Positions 49,156 to 57,341 of a DNA stretch of 64,000 nt are shown one piece after another; positions within the stretch are counted from its first letter, which is position 1, and each line of letters starts with the position of its first letter. The stretch is taken from NCBI RefSeq assembly GCF_044792555.1, contig NZ_CP126238.1, positions 62,001 through 126,000 of the forward strand, written 5' to 3'. Origin of the DNA: Alicycliphilus denitrificans_A (GTDB taxonomy: Bacteria > Pseudomonadota > Gammaproteobacteria > Burkholderiales > Burkholderiaceae_C). The position numbers and the translations under genes were made by a program. The notes under the pieces were generated by a model. That model ran no database searches and was not told the origin of the DNA. It saw only the letters and a program-made list of their open reading frames with translations.

Positions 49156-49381
49156 GTTATTCATTGAATCCACTATTTAAAAATAGTCGTAGTAGTAGAG
49201 CCTCGGCGCTTACTGTGGGTAAGCTGTTTTTTGGCAAAGAGATCAAGCACTTGTGTGCGGCCAAAGCCTGGGGACGGGGATAGGCGGGCGCTGCACCCGA
49301 AATGGGGACAAGCCGCGCGCCAAGTCCGCGCCTGTGCATAACTGCCCGGTTATGCGGGAATGCTCCGCAGACTTATCCACA
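49156..49381 (+). other. Origin-like module B: AT-rich stretch, DnaA-trio run, three DnaA boxes
   Basis: GTTATTCATTGA and an A/T-rich stretch with TATTTAAAAA (49174-49183) lead into TAG-TCG-TAG-TAG-TAG (49184-49198), a 15-bp spacer, then TGTGGGTAA (49214-49222), TGTGCATAA (49333-49341) and TTATCCACA (49373-49381). The last is a perfect DnaA box and the second fits TTATNCACA exactly on the other strand. TGGGGACAA at 49303 is weaker. All elements lie exactly 4105 bp from their counterparts in module A, with no gap. It lies in a 523-bp gap (49034-49556) without genes. Confidence 0.65.
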
Positions 49382-49407
49382 GACGGGGTTATGACAGATT
49401 TTTTTAA

Positions 49408-49460
49408 GGAAAAAATGGCTTAAACGCTTGCTGTAAAAGCGCATGCAGCTCTTTTTTCAG
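49408..49460. repeat. Intergenic repeat, copy 12
   Basis: AAATGGCTTAAACGCTTGCTG, then AAAAGCGCATGCAGCTCTTTTTT, a diverged copy directly after origin-like module B. Confidence 0.65.
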
Positions 49461-49556
49461 GAGTATTTCAGTCCCGTGCAGGCCACGCAGGCCGTGGCGG
49501 CCGCGTGATTGCGGGACAATGCGGGCTCGCCCTGTTTGCTTTCCAGACCTTTGCCC

Positions 49557-49823
49557 GTGACCGATACCGCCAAGCTCCCCCTGCCCGACCGCCTTGCCGT
49601 TGACCCGCGCAGCCCGCACCATGTGGCCGCCGTGTTCCAGCAGGAGGCGGACATCGGCATCCGCTTCAACGGCAAGGAGCGCTTTGACGTGGAGGAGTAC
49701 TGCGTGAGCGAGGGTTGGATCAAGGTGCCCGCGGGCAAGACGCTGGACCGCAAGGGCCGCCCACTGCTCATCACGCTCAAGGGCAGCGTGGAGGCGTTCT
49801 ACAAGCCGGAATCCGCGGCATAA
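49557..49823 (+). CDS. DUF3297 family protein
   Basis: 88 residues from a GTG start at 49557 (VTDTAKLPLPDRLAVD). LPDRLAVDPRSPHHVAAVF, DIGIRFNGKERFDVEEYCVS and KTLDRKGRPLLITLKG are the family's conserved blocks. The protein is small, soluble and of unknown function. A frame open to 49509 exists but family members start near the chosen codon. It is followed at once by a terminator shared with the convergent acyl-CoA dehydrogenase gene. Confidence 0.85.
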   Translation: MTDTAKLPLPDRLAVDPRSPHHVAAVFQQEADIGIRFNGKERFDVEEYCVSEGWIKVPAGKTLDRKGRPLLITLKGSVEAFYKPESAA

Positions 49824-49850
49824 AAAAAGCCACCCGGCGAACCGGGTGGC
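49822..49850 (-). terminator. Terminator of the minus-strand fatty-acid block
   Basis: GCCACCCGG-CGAA-CCGGGTGGC (49829-49850), and on the minus strand a run of T follows (complement of the A run at 49822-49828). It ends transcripts coming from the acyl-CoA dehydrogenase gene and could also stall those from the DUF3297 gene. Confidence 0.88.
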
Positions 49851-49871
49851 CTGTGGTGATGGGGGCCTGGC

Positions 49872-51038
49872 TCAGCGTCCCAGCAGCGAGCGTGCCACCA
49901 GTTCCTTCATGATCTCCGACGTGCCGCCGTAGATGCGCAGCACGCGCGCGTCGGTCCAGAAGCGTGAGATGGGGTATTCGGCCATGTAGCCGTAGCCGCC
50001 GAAGAGTTGCAGGCAGGCGTCGGCCACGCGGCCGAAGATCTCGGTGGTGTGGAGCTTGAGCGCGCTCACGGCCTCGGGCGTGAGTTCGCCGCGCTCGTAG
50101 GCGGCGACGCTGGCGTTCAAAAACGCCTCGGCGGCGGCGATGTCGCTGGCGCACTGCGCCAGCGTGAAGCGCGTGTTCTGGAACTGGGCGATGGCCTGGC
50201 CGAAGGCCTGGCGTTCCTGCACGTACTTCACCGTAGCGTCGAGCGCGCCTTGGGCGCCGTATACCGCCTGCACGCCGATGATGAGGCGCTCGCGCGGCAG
50301 CTCGCGCATCATCTGCACGAAGCCCTGGCCTTCCACGCCGCCCAGCAGGGCGTCTGCCGGCACGCGCAGGTCGTTGAAGAAAAGCTCGGAGGTGTCGCCC
50401 GCGTGCTGGCCGATCTTCTCCAGGTTCTGGCCGCGCGTGAAGCCGGGGTTTTTCGTATCCACCAGGAACAGGCTCACGCCCTTGGCCCCAAGCGCCGGGT
50501 CGGTCTTGGCGGCGAGCACCAGCAGGTCGCAGTGCTGGCCGTTGCTGATGAAGATCTTGCTGCCGTTGATGACGTAGCCGTCGCCATCCCGCTTGGCGGT
50601 GGTGCGGATGGCCTTCAGGTCGCTGCCCGCGCCGGGCTCGGTCATGCCGATGGCCGCCACCGCCTCGCCGCTGACCATGCGCGGCAGCCAGTATTCGCGC
50701 TGCGCCTCGGTGCCGAAGTTGAGCAGGTAGGGCGGAACGATATCGTTGTGCACCTGCAGCCCGCCGACAAAGCCGCCGTAACCGCGGCGCGAGAGCACCT
50801 GCACCACGGCGAACGAGAAGTGCACGCTGGCGCTCGGGCCGCCATACTGCTCGGGCACGTCAGCGCAGAGGTAGCCGTTCTCGCCCATCTTGCGGAACAG
50901 TGTGCGGCTGACGAGGCCGGCCTTTTCCCAGTCACGGTAATGGGGCTCGATCTCGGTGTCGCAAAAGCGCTCCAGCGATTCGGTGAAGAGCTGTAGTTCG
51001 GCCTTCTGCTCGGCCGTGAGGAGGGTGTTGGGGAGCAT
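49872..51038 (-). CDS. Acyl-CoA dehydrogenase (long-chain type)
   Basis: 388 residues. FAD/acyl-binding motifs AIGMTEPGAGSDL and ISNGQHCDLL are present. Near the C-terminus it reads IYGGTSEIMKELVAR, with Gly where medium-chain enzymes carry the catalytic Glu (IYEGT). Long-chain acyl-CoA dehydrogenases share this IYGGTNEIMKE form and use a Glu in an earlier LPxERL segment, which is present here as ELPRERL. So the enzyme should be active and of the long-chain/isovaleryl type. Start is the ATG at 51038. Third in the order hydratase, thiolase, dehydrogenase. Confidence 0.93.
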   Translation of the reverse strand: MLPNTLLTAEQKAELQLFTESLERFCDTEIEPHYRDWEKAGLVSRTLFRKMGENGYLCADVPEQYGGPSASVHFSFAVVQVLSRRGYGGFVGGLQVHNDIVPPYLLNFGTEAQREYWLPRMVSGEAVAAIGMTEPGAGSDLKAIRTTAKRDGDGYVINGSKIFISNGQHCDLLVLAAKTDPALGAKGVSLFLVDTKNPGFTRGQNLEKIGQHAGDTSELFFNDLRVPADALLGGVEGQGFVQMMRELPRERLIIGVQAVYGAQGALDATVKYVQERQAFGQAIAQFQNTRFTLAQCASDIAAAEAFLNASVAAYERGELTPEAVSALKLHTTEIFGRVADACLQLFGGYGYMAEYPISRFWTDARVLRIYGGTSEIMKELVARSLLGR

Positions 51039-51040
51039 GG

Positions 51041-51104
51041 TTGCTATTGAATAGAGAGCTGCAAGCGCTTGATGGACAAGCGCTGTAGGCCAAAAAGACT
51101 CAAA
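51041..51104. repeat. Intergenic repeat, copy 13
   Basis: GAGAGCTGCAAGCGCTTGATG, then GACAAGCGCTGTAGGCCAAAA: close to the family consensus, in the short gap between thiolase and dehydrogenase genes, so the repeat tolerates being inside an operon. Confidence 0.75.
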
Positions 51105-52287
51105 CCCGTTCGAAGATGGCGGCGATGCCCTGGCCGCCGCCAATGCACATGGTGACCAGCGCATAGCGCCCTTTCGAGCGGTGCAGCTCGGCGATAGCCT
51201 TGGTGGTGATGATGGCGCCGGTGGCGCCCACCGGGTGGCCGAGCGAGATGCCCGAGCCGTTGGGGTTGACCTTGGCCGGGTCCAGGCCCAGCTCCTGCAC
51301 CACGGCGCAGGCCTGGGCGGCGAAGGCCTCGTTGGCCTCGATCACGTCCATGTCCTGCACCTTGAGGCCCGTGCGTGCCAGCACCTTCTGCGTGGCGGGC
51401 ACGGGGCCGATGCCCATGTACGCGGGGTCCACGCCGGCGTGCGCGTAGCCCACCAGGCGGGCCAGGGGCTTCACGTTCAGGGCTTGCAGTCGATCGCCCG
51501 CCACCAGCACCACGGCGCTGGCGCCGTCGTTGATGCCCGAGGCGTTGCCGGCGGTCACGGTGCCGCCGTCCTTCTTGAACGCAGGCTTCATGCCTGCCAA
51601 TACGTCGAGCGTGGTGGCGGCGCGCACATGCTCGTCTTCCTGGAACAGCACGGTGCCTTTGCGCGTGGCGATTTCGACGGGGACGATCTGCTCCTTGAAG
51701 TAGCCAGCGGCGATGGCAGCGGCGGCGCGGCGCTGGCTTTCCAGCGCCAGCTGGTCCTGCATCTCGCGCGAGATTTTGTAGCGCTCGGCCACGTTCTCGG
51801 CGGTGATGCCCATGTGCATCTTCTGCCAGGGGTCGTGCAGGATGCCGAGCATGTAGTCGATGCTCTTGGCGTCGCCCATGCGCGCGCCGTAGCGGGCGGC
51901 TTGGTCGAAGTAGGGGCCCCGGCTCATGGACTCGCTGCCGCCGCCCACGGCGACGTCGCAGTCGCCATAGCCGATGGCCTGGGCCGCCGAAATGATGGCC
52001 TGCAGGCCCGAGCCGCACAGGCGGTTGACGTTGAACGCGGGCGTTTCGATGGGGCAGCCGGCATCGATGGCGGCCACGCGGGAGAGGTACGCGTCCTTGG
52101 TGTCGGTGGGGATCACGTTGCCCATGACCACATGGCCCACGGCGTCGGGCGCCAGGCCCGAGCGCTGGATGGCCGCTTTGACGGCGGTGGTGGCGAGCTG
52201 GGTGTTGGGCACGTCCTTCAGGCTGCCGCCGAAGGTGCCGATGGCGGTGCGGGCGGTGCTGACGACGAAGACGTCACGGTGGGTCAT
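51100..52287 (-). CDS. Acetyl-CoA C-acyltransferase (thiolase)
   Basis: 395 residues, complete thiolase. The acyl-accepting Cys is in NRLCGSGLQA (about residue 88); the His is in LGHPVGATGA and the second Cys in CIGGGQG near the C-terminus; EANEAFAAQ is also conserved. It either splits 3-ketoacyl-CoA in beta-oxidation or condenses acetyl-CoA; the context of dehydrogenase and hydratase favours degradation. The start at 52287 (MTHRDVFVV) has an A-rich GGAG-type site upstream. Confidence 0.94.
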   Translation of the reverse strand: MTHRDVFVVSTARTAIGTFGGSLKDVPNTQLATTAVKAAIQRSGLAPDAVGHVVMGNVIPTDTKDAYLSRVAAIDAGCPIETPAFNVNRLCGSGLQAIISAAQAIGYGDCDVAVGGGSESMSRGPYFDQAARYGARMGDAKSIDYMLGILHDPWQKMHMGITAENVAERYKISREMQDQLALESQRRAAAAIAAGYFKEQIVPVEIATRKGTVLFQEDEHVRAATTLDVLAGMKPAFKKDGGTVTAGNASGINDGASAVVLVAGDRLQALNVKPLARLVGYAHAGVDPAYMGIGPVPATQKVLARTGLKVQDMDVIEANEAFAAQACAVVQELGLDPAKVNPNGSGISLGHPVGATGAIITTKAIAELHRSKGRYALVTMCIGGGQGIAAIFERV

Positions 52288-52318
52288 GGCAAAACTCCTG
52301 GAAAAAAGAAAGCTGTGT

Positions 52319-53101
52319 TCAGCGGCCCTGGAACTGCGGCGGGCGCTTGGCAAAAAAGGCCTCGATGCCTTCGCGCAGGTCGGCCGTGCGGGCGCAGGCG
52401 TCAAAGCACTGTGCCTCGGCCTGCAGCTGCGTGGCCAGGTCGTGGTCGAAGCTGCCGCGCATCAGGCGGCGCATGTGGCCATAGGCCAGGGTGGGGCCGT
52501 TGGCCAGGCGCGTGGCCAGGGCTTGGGCAGCGGCGTCCAGCTCGGCGGCGGGCAGCACGCGGTTGACCAGGCCCAGGCGCAGGGCATCGTCGGTGCTGAA
52601 GGTCTCGCCCAGCAGCGCGATTTCCAGCGCATGGCGCAGGCCCACCAGGCGCGGCAGCGCCCACGAGGCACCCACGTCGCAGCTGGTGCCGAGGTTGATG
52701 TAGGCGAGGTTGAACTTGGTGCCCTCGGCCGCGAGCACGAAGTCGCACATCAGCATCAGCGACAGGCCCGCGCCCGCCGCTGCGCCGTGCACCTGGGCGA
52801 TGACCGGGGCATTCAACCCCTGCAGCAGCAGCAGGGTTTCGTTGAGCGGGCCCAGCAGGTCCTGCGCGCCCTGCACCGGGTCGGCGCGCAGTGCGGCCAG
52901 GTCGCCCCCGGCCACGAAGGCGCGGCCGCTGCCCTGCAGCAGCACGGCGCGCACCTCGGGGTCCTGGCTGATGGCCTGCGCGGCATCGCGCAGCGCCAGC
53001 GCGGTGGGCAGGTCCAGCGCGTTCATGGCGGCGGGGCGGTTGAAGCGCAGCGTGGCCACCGCGCCTTGGCGGGTGACGAGCAGGGGTGCGGTGTCGGACA
53101 T
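52319..53101 (-). CDS. Enoyl-CoA hydratase/isomerase family protein (PaaG-like)
   Basis: 260 residues, crotonase fold. The two catalytic Glu positions of classic hydratases are not kept: GAAAGAGLSLMLMCD has Ser where GGGCELA has Glu, and LAYINLGTSCDVG lacks the second. The sequence instead resembles PaaG-type isomerases, which have an Asp in that second loop, and an Asp is present in TSCDVG. I therefore expect isomerase rather than hydratase chemistry, with moderate confidence. It is 31 bp upstream of the thiolase. Confidence 0.87.
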   Translation of the reverse strand: MSDTAPLLVTRQGAVATLRFNRPAAMNALDLPTALALRDAAQAISQDPEVRAVLLQGSGRAFVAGGDLAALRADPVQGAQDLLGPLNETLLLLQGLNAPVIAQVHGAAAGAGLSLMLMCDFVLAAEGTKFNLAYINLGTSCDVGASWALPRLVGLRHALEIALLGETFSTDDALRLGLVNRVLPAAELDAAAQALATRLANGPTLAYGHMRRLMRGSFDHDLATQLQAEAQCFDACARTADLREGIEAFFAKRPPQFQGR

Positions 53102-53107
53102 GGATTG

Positions 53108-53165
53108 CTACTGAAATAAGAGCTGCTAGCGCTTTATGGGTAAGCGCCATCGGCCATTTTGGTTA
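53108..53165. repeat. Intergenic repeat, copy 14
   Basis: AAGAGCTGCTAGCGCTTTATG, then GGTAAGCGCCATCGGCCATTTT: near-consensus, in the gap between the synthetase and hydratase genes and overlapping the synthetase stop codon. Confidence 0.75.
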
Positions 53166-54989
53166 GGAATACAGCGCCTCGATCTCGGCGGCGTAGGTTT
53201 TGTAGATGCTGCTGCGGCGCACCTTCATGGTGGCGGTGACTTCGCCGTCGTCGTGGTCCAGCTCCTTGGTGAGCAGGTGGAACTTGCGGATCTGGGCCAC
53301 CTGGGCCAGCTTGGCGTTGCCGCTGGCAATCTCGGCGTCGATGAGCTGGCGCACTTGCGGAGCCTCCACCAGCGAGCGGAAATGCGTGAACGGGATGCGC
53401 TGTGCCTCGGCCCATTTGCCCACGGTATCAATGTCGAGCATGACCAGCGCGCCGACGAACTTGCGCCCCTCGGCCACGATGACGCACTCCTTGATGTAGG
53501 GGCTGGCCTTCATCGTGTTCTCGATCTCGGACGGCGTGAGGTTCTTGCCGCCGGCGGTGATCATGATGTCTTTCAGGCGATCGACGATCTTGATCTGCCC
53601 GTCCACCAGGCGCACCACGTCGCCGGTGTGCAGCCAGCCGTCCTGGATGCTTTGCGCCGTGGCCTCGGGGTTCTTGTAGTACCCGGCGAACACCATCTCG
53701 CCCTTGATCTGGAACTCGCCGCCCATGTCGTCGTCGCTGCCCTGGGCAATGCGCCACTGCACGCCCTGCGTGGGAATGCCGACGGTGCCCACGCTCACGC
53801 GGTCCAGCGCGTGGCCGGTGACCATGCCGGTGGATTCGGTCAGGCCATAGACCTCGATCAGCGGCACGCCCAGTGTGCGGAAAAAGCGCACCACGTCGGG
53901 TGCGATGGGCGCGGCGCCGGTCAGCGCCACCTGGGCCTCGCGCAGGCCGATGAAGTTTTGCAGCGCGCGCAGCACCAGCCAGTAATGCGCGGCGTAGCGC
54001 AGGCGCTCGCCCAGGCTCCACTGGCTGCGCGGTTTCTCCGCCAGCGGGGCGCAGTCGGCCAGGGCGCGCTGGTAGAGCGCGCGGCGCAGCGCGCCGGTTT
54101 CCTGCATCTTGATGCTGATGGCCGAGTGCAGCTTTTCCCAAATGCGCGGCACGCCCAGGAACATGGTGGGCGCCACCTCGCGCAGGTCTTCCTGCACGGT
54201 GCGGATGGACTCGCCAAAGTTCACCTGCGAGCCCAGGTAGATGGGGCAGAAGGTGGTGAGCATTTGCTCGGCCACGTGGCACAGCGGCAGGTACGACAGG
54301 TGCGTGGTGTGCGCATTGAGCCGCAGGCGCTCGATGATGCCGGGGCTGACGCCGCGCATGTTGCGCCACGAGACCATGGCGCCCTTGGGTTTGCCGGTGG
54401 AGCCGGAGGTGTAGATCATCAGCCCGATGTCGTCGAGCGTTTGCTTGGCCAGCACTTCGTCAATGCGCGCCTGGCTGTGGATGCCTGCACCCAGGCGCTC
54501 CACCTCGTCGAAGGTGACGATGAGTTGGCGGTGCTCGGGGGCGAAGCTGCGCAGCCCCTTGGTCTCCATGACGATGATTTTTTTCAGGCGCGGCAGCTCG
54601 CTCAGGGCATCGAGCACCTTGTCGGTCTGCTCCTGGTCTTCGCAGACCATGATGTCGATGTCGGCATGGCCCACCACGTAGGCCACTTCGTTGGCCGGGC
54701 TGGTGGGGTACACGCCCACGGTGATGCCGCCCACCAGGCCCGCGCCCATCTGCGCCAGCACCCATTCGATGCGGTTTTCGGCAATCACGCCCACATGGCC
54801 GCCTGCGGGCAGGCCCAGCTGCTGCAGGCCCTGGCCGAAGTGGCAGGCGCGCTGGTAGTACTGCGCCCAGGTGACGGGCTTCCAGATGCCAAAGTCTTTT
54901 TGCCGGATGGCCACGCGCTGGGCGTCGCGCTGCGCGCGCTGGCGCAGCATTTGGGGCAGGGTGAGTTCAGGAAGGTTCATGTCGGTCAT
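53163..54989 (-). CDS. Long-chain acyl-CoA synthetase (FadD15/ACSL-like)
   Basis: 608 residues, ANL superfamily. Contains the ATP loop YTSGSTGKPKG, the linker-type EVYGLTESTGM, DGWLHTGDVVRL and the long C-terminal domain with KIVDRLKDIMITAGGKNLTPSE, which is the form of the large (about 600-residue) ACSL enzymes. Activates a fatty or related acid as CoA ester, feeding the dehydrogenase-hydratase-thiolase genes downstream. Two starts are possible, 54989 (MTDMNL) and 54980; neither has a strong ribosome site. It follows the livF-like gene with a 157-bp gap filled by a long repeat. Confidence 0.92.
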   Translation of the reverse strand: MTDMNLPELTLPQMLRQRAQRDAQRVAIRQKDFGIWKPVTWAQYYQRACHFGQGLQQLGLPAGGHVGVIAENRIEWVLAQMGAGLVGGITVGVYPTSPANEVAYVVGHADIDIMVCEDQEQTDKVLDALSELPRLKKIIVMETKGLRSFAPEHRQLIVTFDEVERLGAGIHSQARIDEVLAKQTLDDIGLMIYTSGSTGKPKGAMVSWRNMRGVSPGIIERLRLNAHTTHLSYLPLCHVAEQMLTTFCPIYLGSQVNFGESIRTVQEDLREVAPTMFLGVPRIWEKLHSAISIKMQETGALRRALYQRALADCAPLAEKPRSQWSLGERLRYAAHYWLVLRALQNFIGLREAQVALTGAAPIAPDVVRFFRTLGVPLIEVYGLTESTGMVTGHALDRVSVGTVGIPTQGVQWRIAQGSDDDMGGEFQIKGEMVFAGYYKNPEATAQSIQDGWLHTGDVVRLVDGQIKIVDRLKDIMITAGGKNLTPSEIENTMKASPYIKECVIVAEGRKFVGALVMLDIDTVGKWAEAQRIPFTHFRSLVEAPQVRQLIDAEIASGNAKLAQVAQIRKFHLLTKELDHDDGEVTATMKVRRSSIYKTYAAEIEALYS

Positions 54990-54997
54990 CCAATGCG

Positions 54998-55142
54998 CGT
55001 CGTATGGGGCGCAGCCTTGAAAACTGGCGTGGCCCAGGTCAGTGGCCACCGCGCAAGGGCCGCCCCGCCGCGCTGGTGGCGTCCCCCTTCCCGCGCGCAA
55101 GCGCGAGAGAAGGGGGAAGGCGCGCAGCGCCTCAGGGGGATG
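54998..55142. repeat. Long intergenic repeat, copy 1 (GGGCCGCCCCGCCG type)
   Basis: Contains CAAGGGCCGCCCCGCCG, GGCGTCCCCCTTCCCG, GAGAGAAGGGGGAAG and CTCAGGGGG. A second copy with the same order of blocks lies at 55985-56132. The CCCCCTTCCCG and GAGAAGGGGGAAG blocks can pair. Both copies separate genes of the liv/acyl-CoA cluster. Confidence 0.8.
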
Positions 55143-55146
55143 TGGT

Positions 55147-55968
55147 TCATGACAGCCAGCGCTTGCGCCGCTTGTAGTGCTTGATGTCTTTGAAGCTCTT
55201 GGCTTCGCCGCTGCCGCCCATGCCGAGGTAGAACTCGCGCACGTCGGGGTCGTTGGCCAGGCGCTCGGCACTGCCGTCGATGACGATCTTGCCGTTTTCC
55301 ATGATGTAGCCGCTGTGCGCCACGGCCAGCGCCACGGTGGCGTTTTGCTCCACCAGCAGCATGGAGGTACCGCGCTCGGCGTTGATGCGCGCGATGATGC
55401 CGAAGATGTCTTCGGTGAGCTTGGGGGAGAGGCCCAGCGAGGGCTCGTCCAGCAAAATCAGCTCGGGCTGGGCGATGAGCGCGCGGCCAATGGCCAGCAT
55501 TTGCTGCTCGCCGCCCGAGAGATAACCGGCCAGGCCCTTGCGCCGCTCGTGCAGGCGCGGAAAGTATTCGTACACCAGGTCGAAATCGGGCTTGGCCGCA
55601 CTTTCACGCCCGCTGAGCGCGTAGGTGGAGGCGATGAGGTTTTCCTCGATGGTGAGGTCCTCGAACACGCGCCGCCCTTCCATCACGTGCGACAGCCCGC
55701 GGCGCACCAGCAGCTGCGGTGCGATGGCGGTGGTGCTTTGGCCGTTGAAGGTGATGCTGCCCGCTTCGAGCGCACCGTTTTCCAGCGGCAGCAGGCCCGA
55801 GACGGCCTTGAGCGTGGTGCTCTTGCCCGCGCCGTTGCTGCCCAGCAGCGCCACGATGTGGCCGCGCGGCACGGCCAGCGACAGGCCGCGCAGGGCCTGC
55901 ACGACCTTGTTGTAGATGACCTCGATGTTGTTCACTTCGAGGACGTTGTCCGTGGGTTCCTGGGTCAT
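55147..55968 (-). CDS. livF: Branched-chain-type ABC transporter ATPase (LivF)
   Basis: 273 residues. Walker A GSNGAGKST, signature LSGGEQQ, Walker B LILLDEPSLGL, all intact. The order in the cluster (LivG, LivH, LivM, binding protein, LivF) is the standard HAAT set. A basic tail (KHYKRRKRWLS) extends the usual LivF by about 25 residues. Together with an acyl-CoA synthetase downstream the system may import a fatty or aromatic acid rather than an amino acid; that is inference. Confidence 0.92.
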   Translation of the reverse strand: MTQEPTDNVLEVNNIEVIYNKVVQALRGLSLAVPRGHIVALLGSNGAGKSTTLKAVSGLLPLENGALEAGSITFNGQSTTAIAPQLLVRRGLSHVMEGRRVFEDLTIEENLIASTYALSGRESAAKPDFDLVYEYFPRLHERRKGLAGYLSGGEQQMLAIGRALIAQPELILLDEPSLGLSPKLTEDIFGIIARINAERGTSMLLVEQNATVALAVAHSGYIMENGKIVIDGSAERLANDPDVREFYLGMGGSGEAKSFKDIKHYKRRKRWLS

Positions 55969-55984
55969 GTCAGTGGTTCAGGGT

Positions 55985-56132
55985 GCTGTGTACGGGGCGC
56001 GAGCGGTGAAACTGGCGCTACCCAGACCAGGGCCGCCGTGCAAGGGCCGCCCCGCCGCACTGGCGGCGTCCCCCTTCCCGCTGCGCGTAGCGCAGCGAGA
56101 GAAGGGGGAAGCGGCGCAGCCGCTCAGGGGGT
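55985..56132. repeat. Long intergenic repeat, copy 2
   Basis: Same blocks as copy 1: CAAGGGCCGCCCCGCCG, GGCGTCCCCCTTCCCG, then a CTGCGCGTAGCGCAG hairpin, GAGAGAAGGGGGAAG and CTCAGGGGG. It fills the gap between the binding-protein gene and livF. Confidence 0.8.
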
Positions 56133-56135
56133 TGT

Positions 56136-57323
56136 TCACAACTTGATCCAGTCGGAGGCGGGCAGCATCTTCTGCGCCTTCATGTCGGCCTTGTAGACGC
56201 GGCCCACGGGAATGGAGTTGCCGGTGATGGTCAGCGGCACGCCGATGAGCCCGCCGGTGTCGAAGTCCTTCAGGCTGTTGAGCGCCGCCTTGAGGTTGGC
56301 GCCGGTGAGCGGCTTGTTGCCGTCCAGGCAGCGCTTGGCCGACTCCAGGAACAGCATGGCGGCCAGAAAGCCCTGCATGTAGGCCGTGCTCTGGTACTCC
56401 GGGCGCATGGCGCGGATTTTTTCCAGCATGGGGGCCTTCTCGGTGTCGTAGTAGTAGCGGTAGGGCATCACGCCCATGAAGCCGTCGCCCGCCTCGCCCA
56501 TCTTCATGACGGTGGAGCTGTCCATGGTCCAGAACGTGCCCATCCACTTCGATTTCATGCCCTGCTGCTTGCCCTGGGTGATGAACTCGGGGATGGGCGC
56601 GAGGATGTAGCCGTGGAAGATGGTGTAGTCGGGCGCGGCGCGGCGCAGCTTGATGACCTCGGTGGAAACGTCCACGCTGCCTGCGGGCGTCATGATCTTG
56701 ATGGGCACCGACAGGCCCAGGCGCTTGGCCTCGGCTTCGCTCTTTTCAATCGGGTCGCGGCCAAACTCGGAGTCGGAGTAGACGAAGGCCACCTTGGCGC
56801 CCGGCTTTTCCTTGGCAATGTGTTTCAGCAGGATGCTGAACATCTCGGTGTAGTCGGGGCCGACCAGGAACTGGTTGGGGTACTTTTTCGGGTCGTTCAG
56901 CTCGGAGGCGAAGGAGGCACCGGCCATCAGGATGTTGCCGTTGCGCTCCAGCTCGGGGTTGATGGTCTTGGAGAAGCCCGTGGAGTCGCCGTAGTAGAGG
57001 TTGACCTTGTTCTGGCTGGTGATCTTCTTGTACGCGGCCACCGAGACGTCGACCTTGTAGCCCGTGTCTTCCGGCACGTACTTCACCTTGCGGCCCTTGA
57101 TACCACCGGCGTCATTGATGATCTTCACGTAGTCCTGGATGCCGGCGTTGATGCCCACCCCGGCGAAGGCGAACACGCCCGTCATGGGAATGGAGCCGCC
57201 GACGACGATCTCCTCGGCCCCCTGTGCCAGCACCGACAGCGGGTGCGTGAGCGCGGCGGTGCCGGCGGCGGCGGCGCCTAGCATGAGGCTGCGGCGGCGG
57301 GTGGAAATGCGTTGCTGTGCCAT
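56136..57323 (-). CDS. ABC transporter substrate-binding protein (LivK-like)
   Basis: 395 residues. The N-terminus (RRRSLMLGAAAAGTAALTHP) is a Tat-like or long Sec signal peptide. The mature part is a type-1 periplasmic binding fold with GGSIPMTGVFAFAGVG and KVKYVPEDTGYKVD. Strong AGGAGA seven bases before the ATG at 57323. Its ligand is not predictable from sequence; the operon context (acyl-CoA synthetase, beta-oxidation genes) favours an acid. Lies between livM and livF. Confidence 0.92.
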   Translation of the reverse strand: MAQQRISTRRRSLMLGAAAAGTAALTHPLSVLAQGAEEIVVGGSIPMTGVFAFAGVGINAGIQDYVKIINDAGGIKGRKVKYVPEDTGYKVDVSVAAYKKITSQNKVNLYYGDSTGFSKTINPELERNGNILMAGASFASELNDPKKYPNQFLVGPDYTEMFSILLKHIAKEKPGAKVAFVYSDSEFGRDPIEKSEAEAKRLGLSVPIKIMTPAGSVDVSTEVIKLRRAAPDYTIFHGYILAPIPEFITQGKQQGMKSKWMGTFWTMDSSTVMKMGEAGDGFMGVMPYRYYYDTEKAPMLEKIRAMRPEYQSTAYMQGFLAAMLFLESAKRCLDGNKPLTGANLKAALNSLKDFDTGGLIGVPLTITGNSIPVGRVYKADMKAQKMLPASDWIKL

Positions 57324-57341
57324 GTCTTGTCTCCTAGGGGT

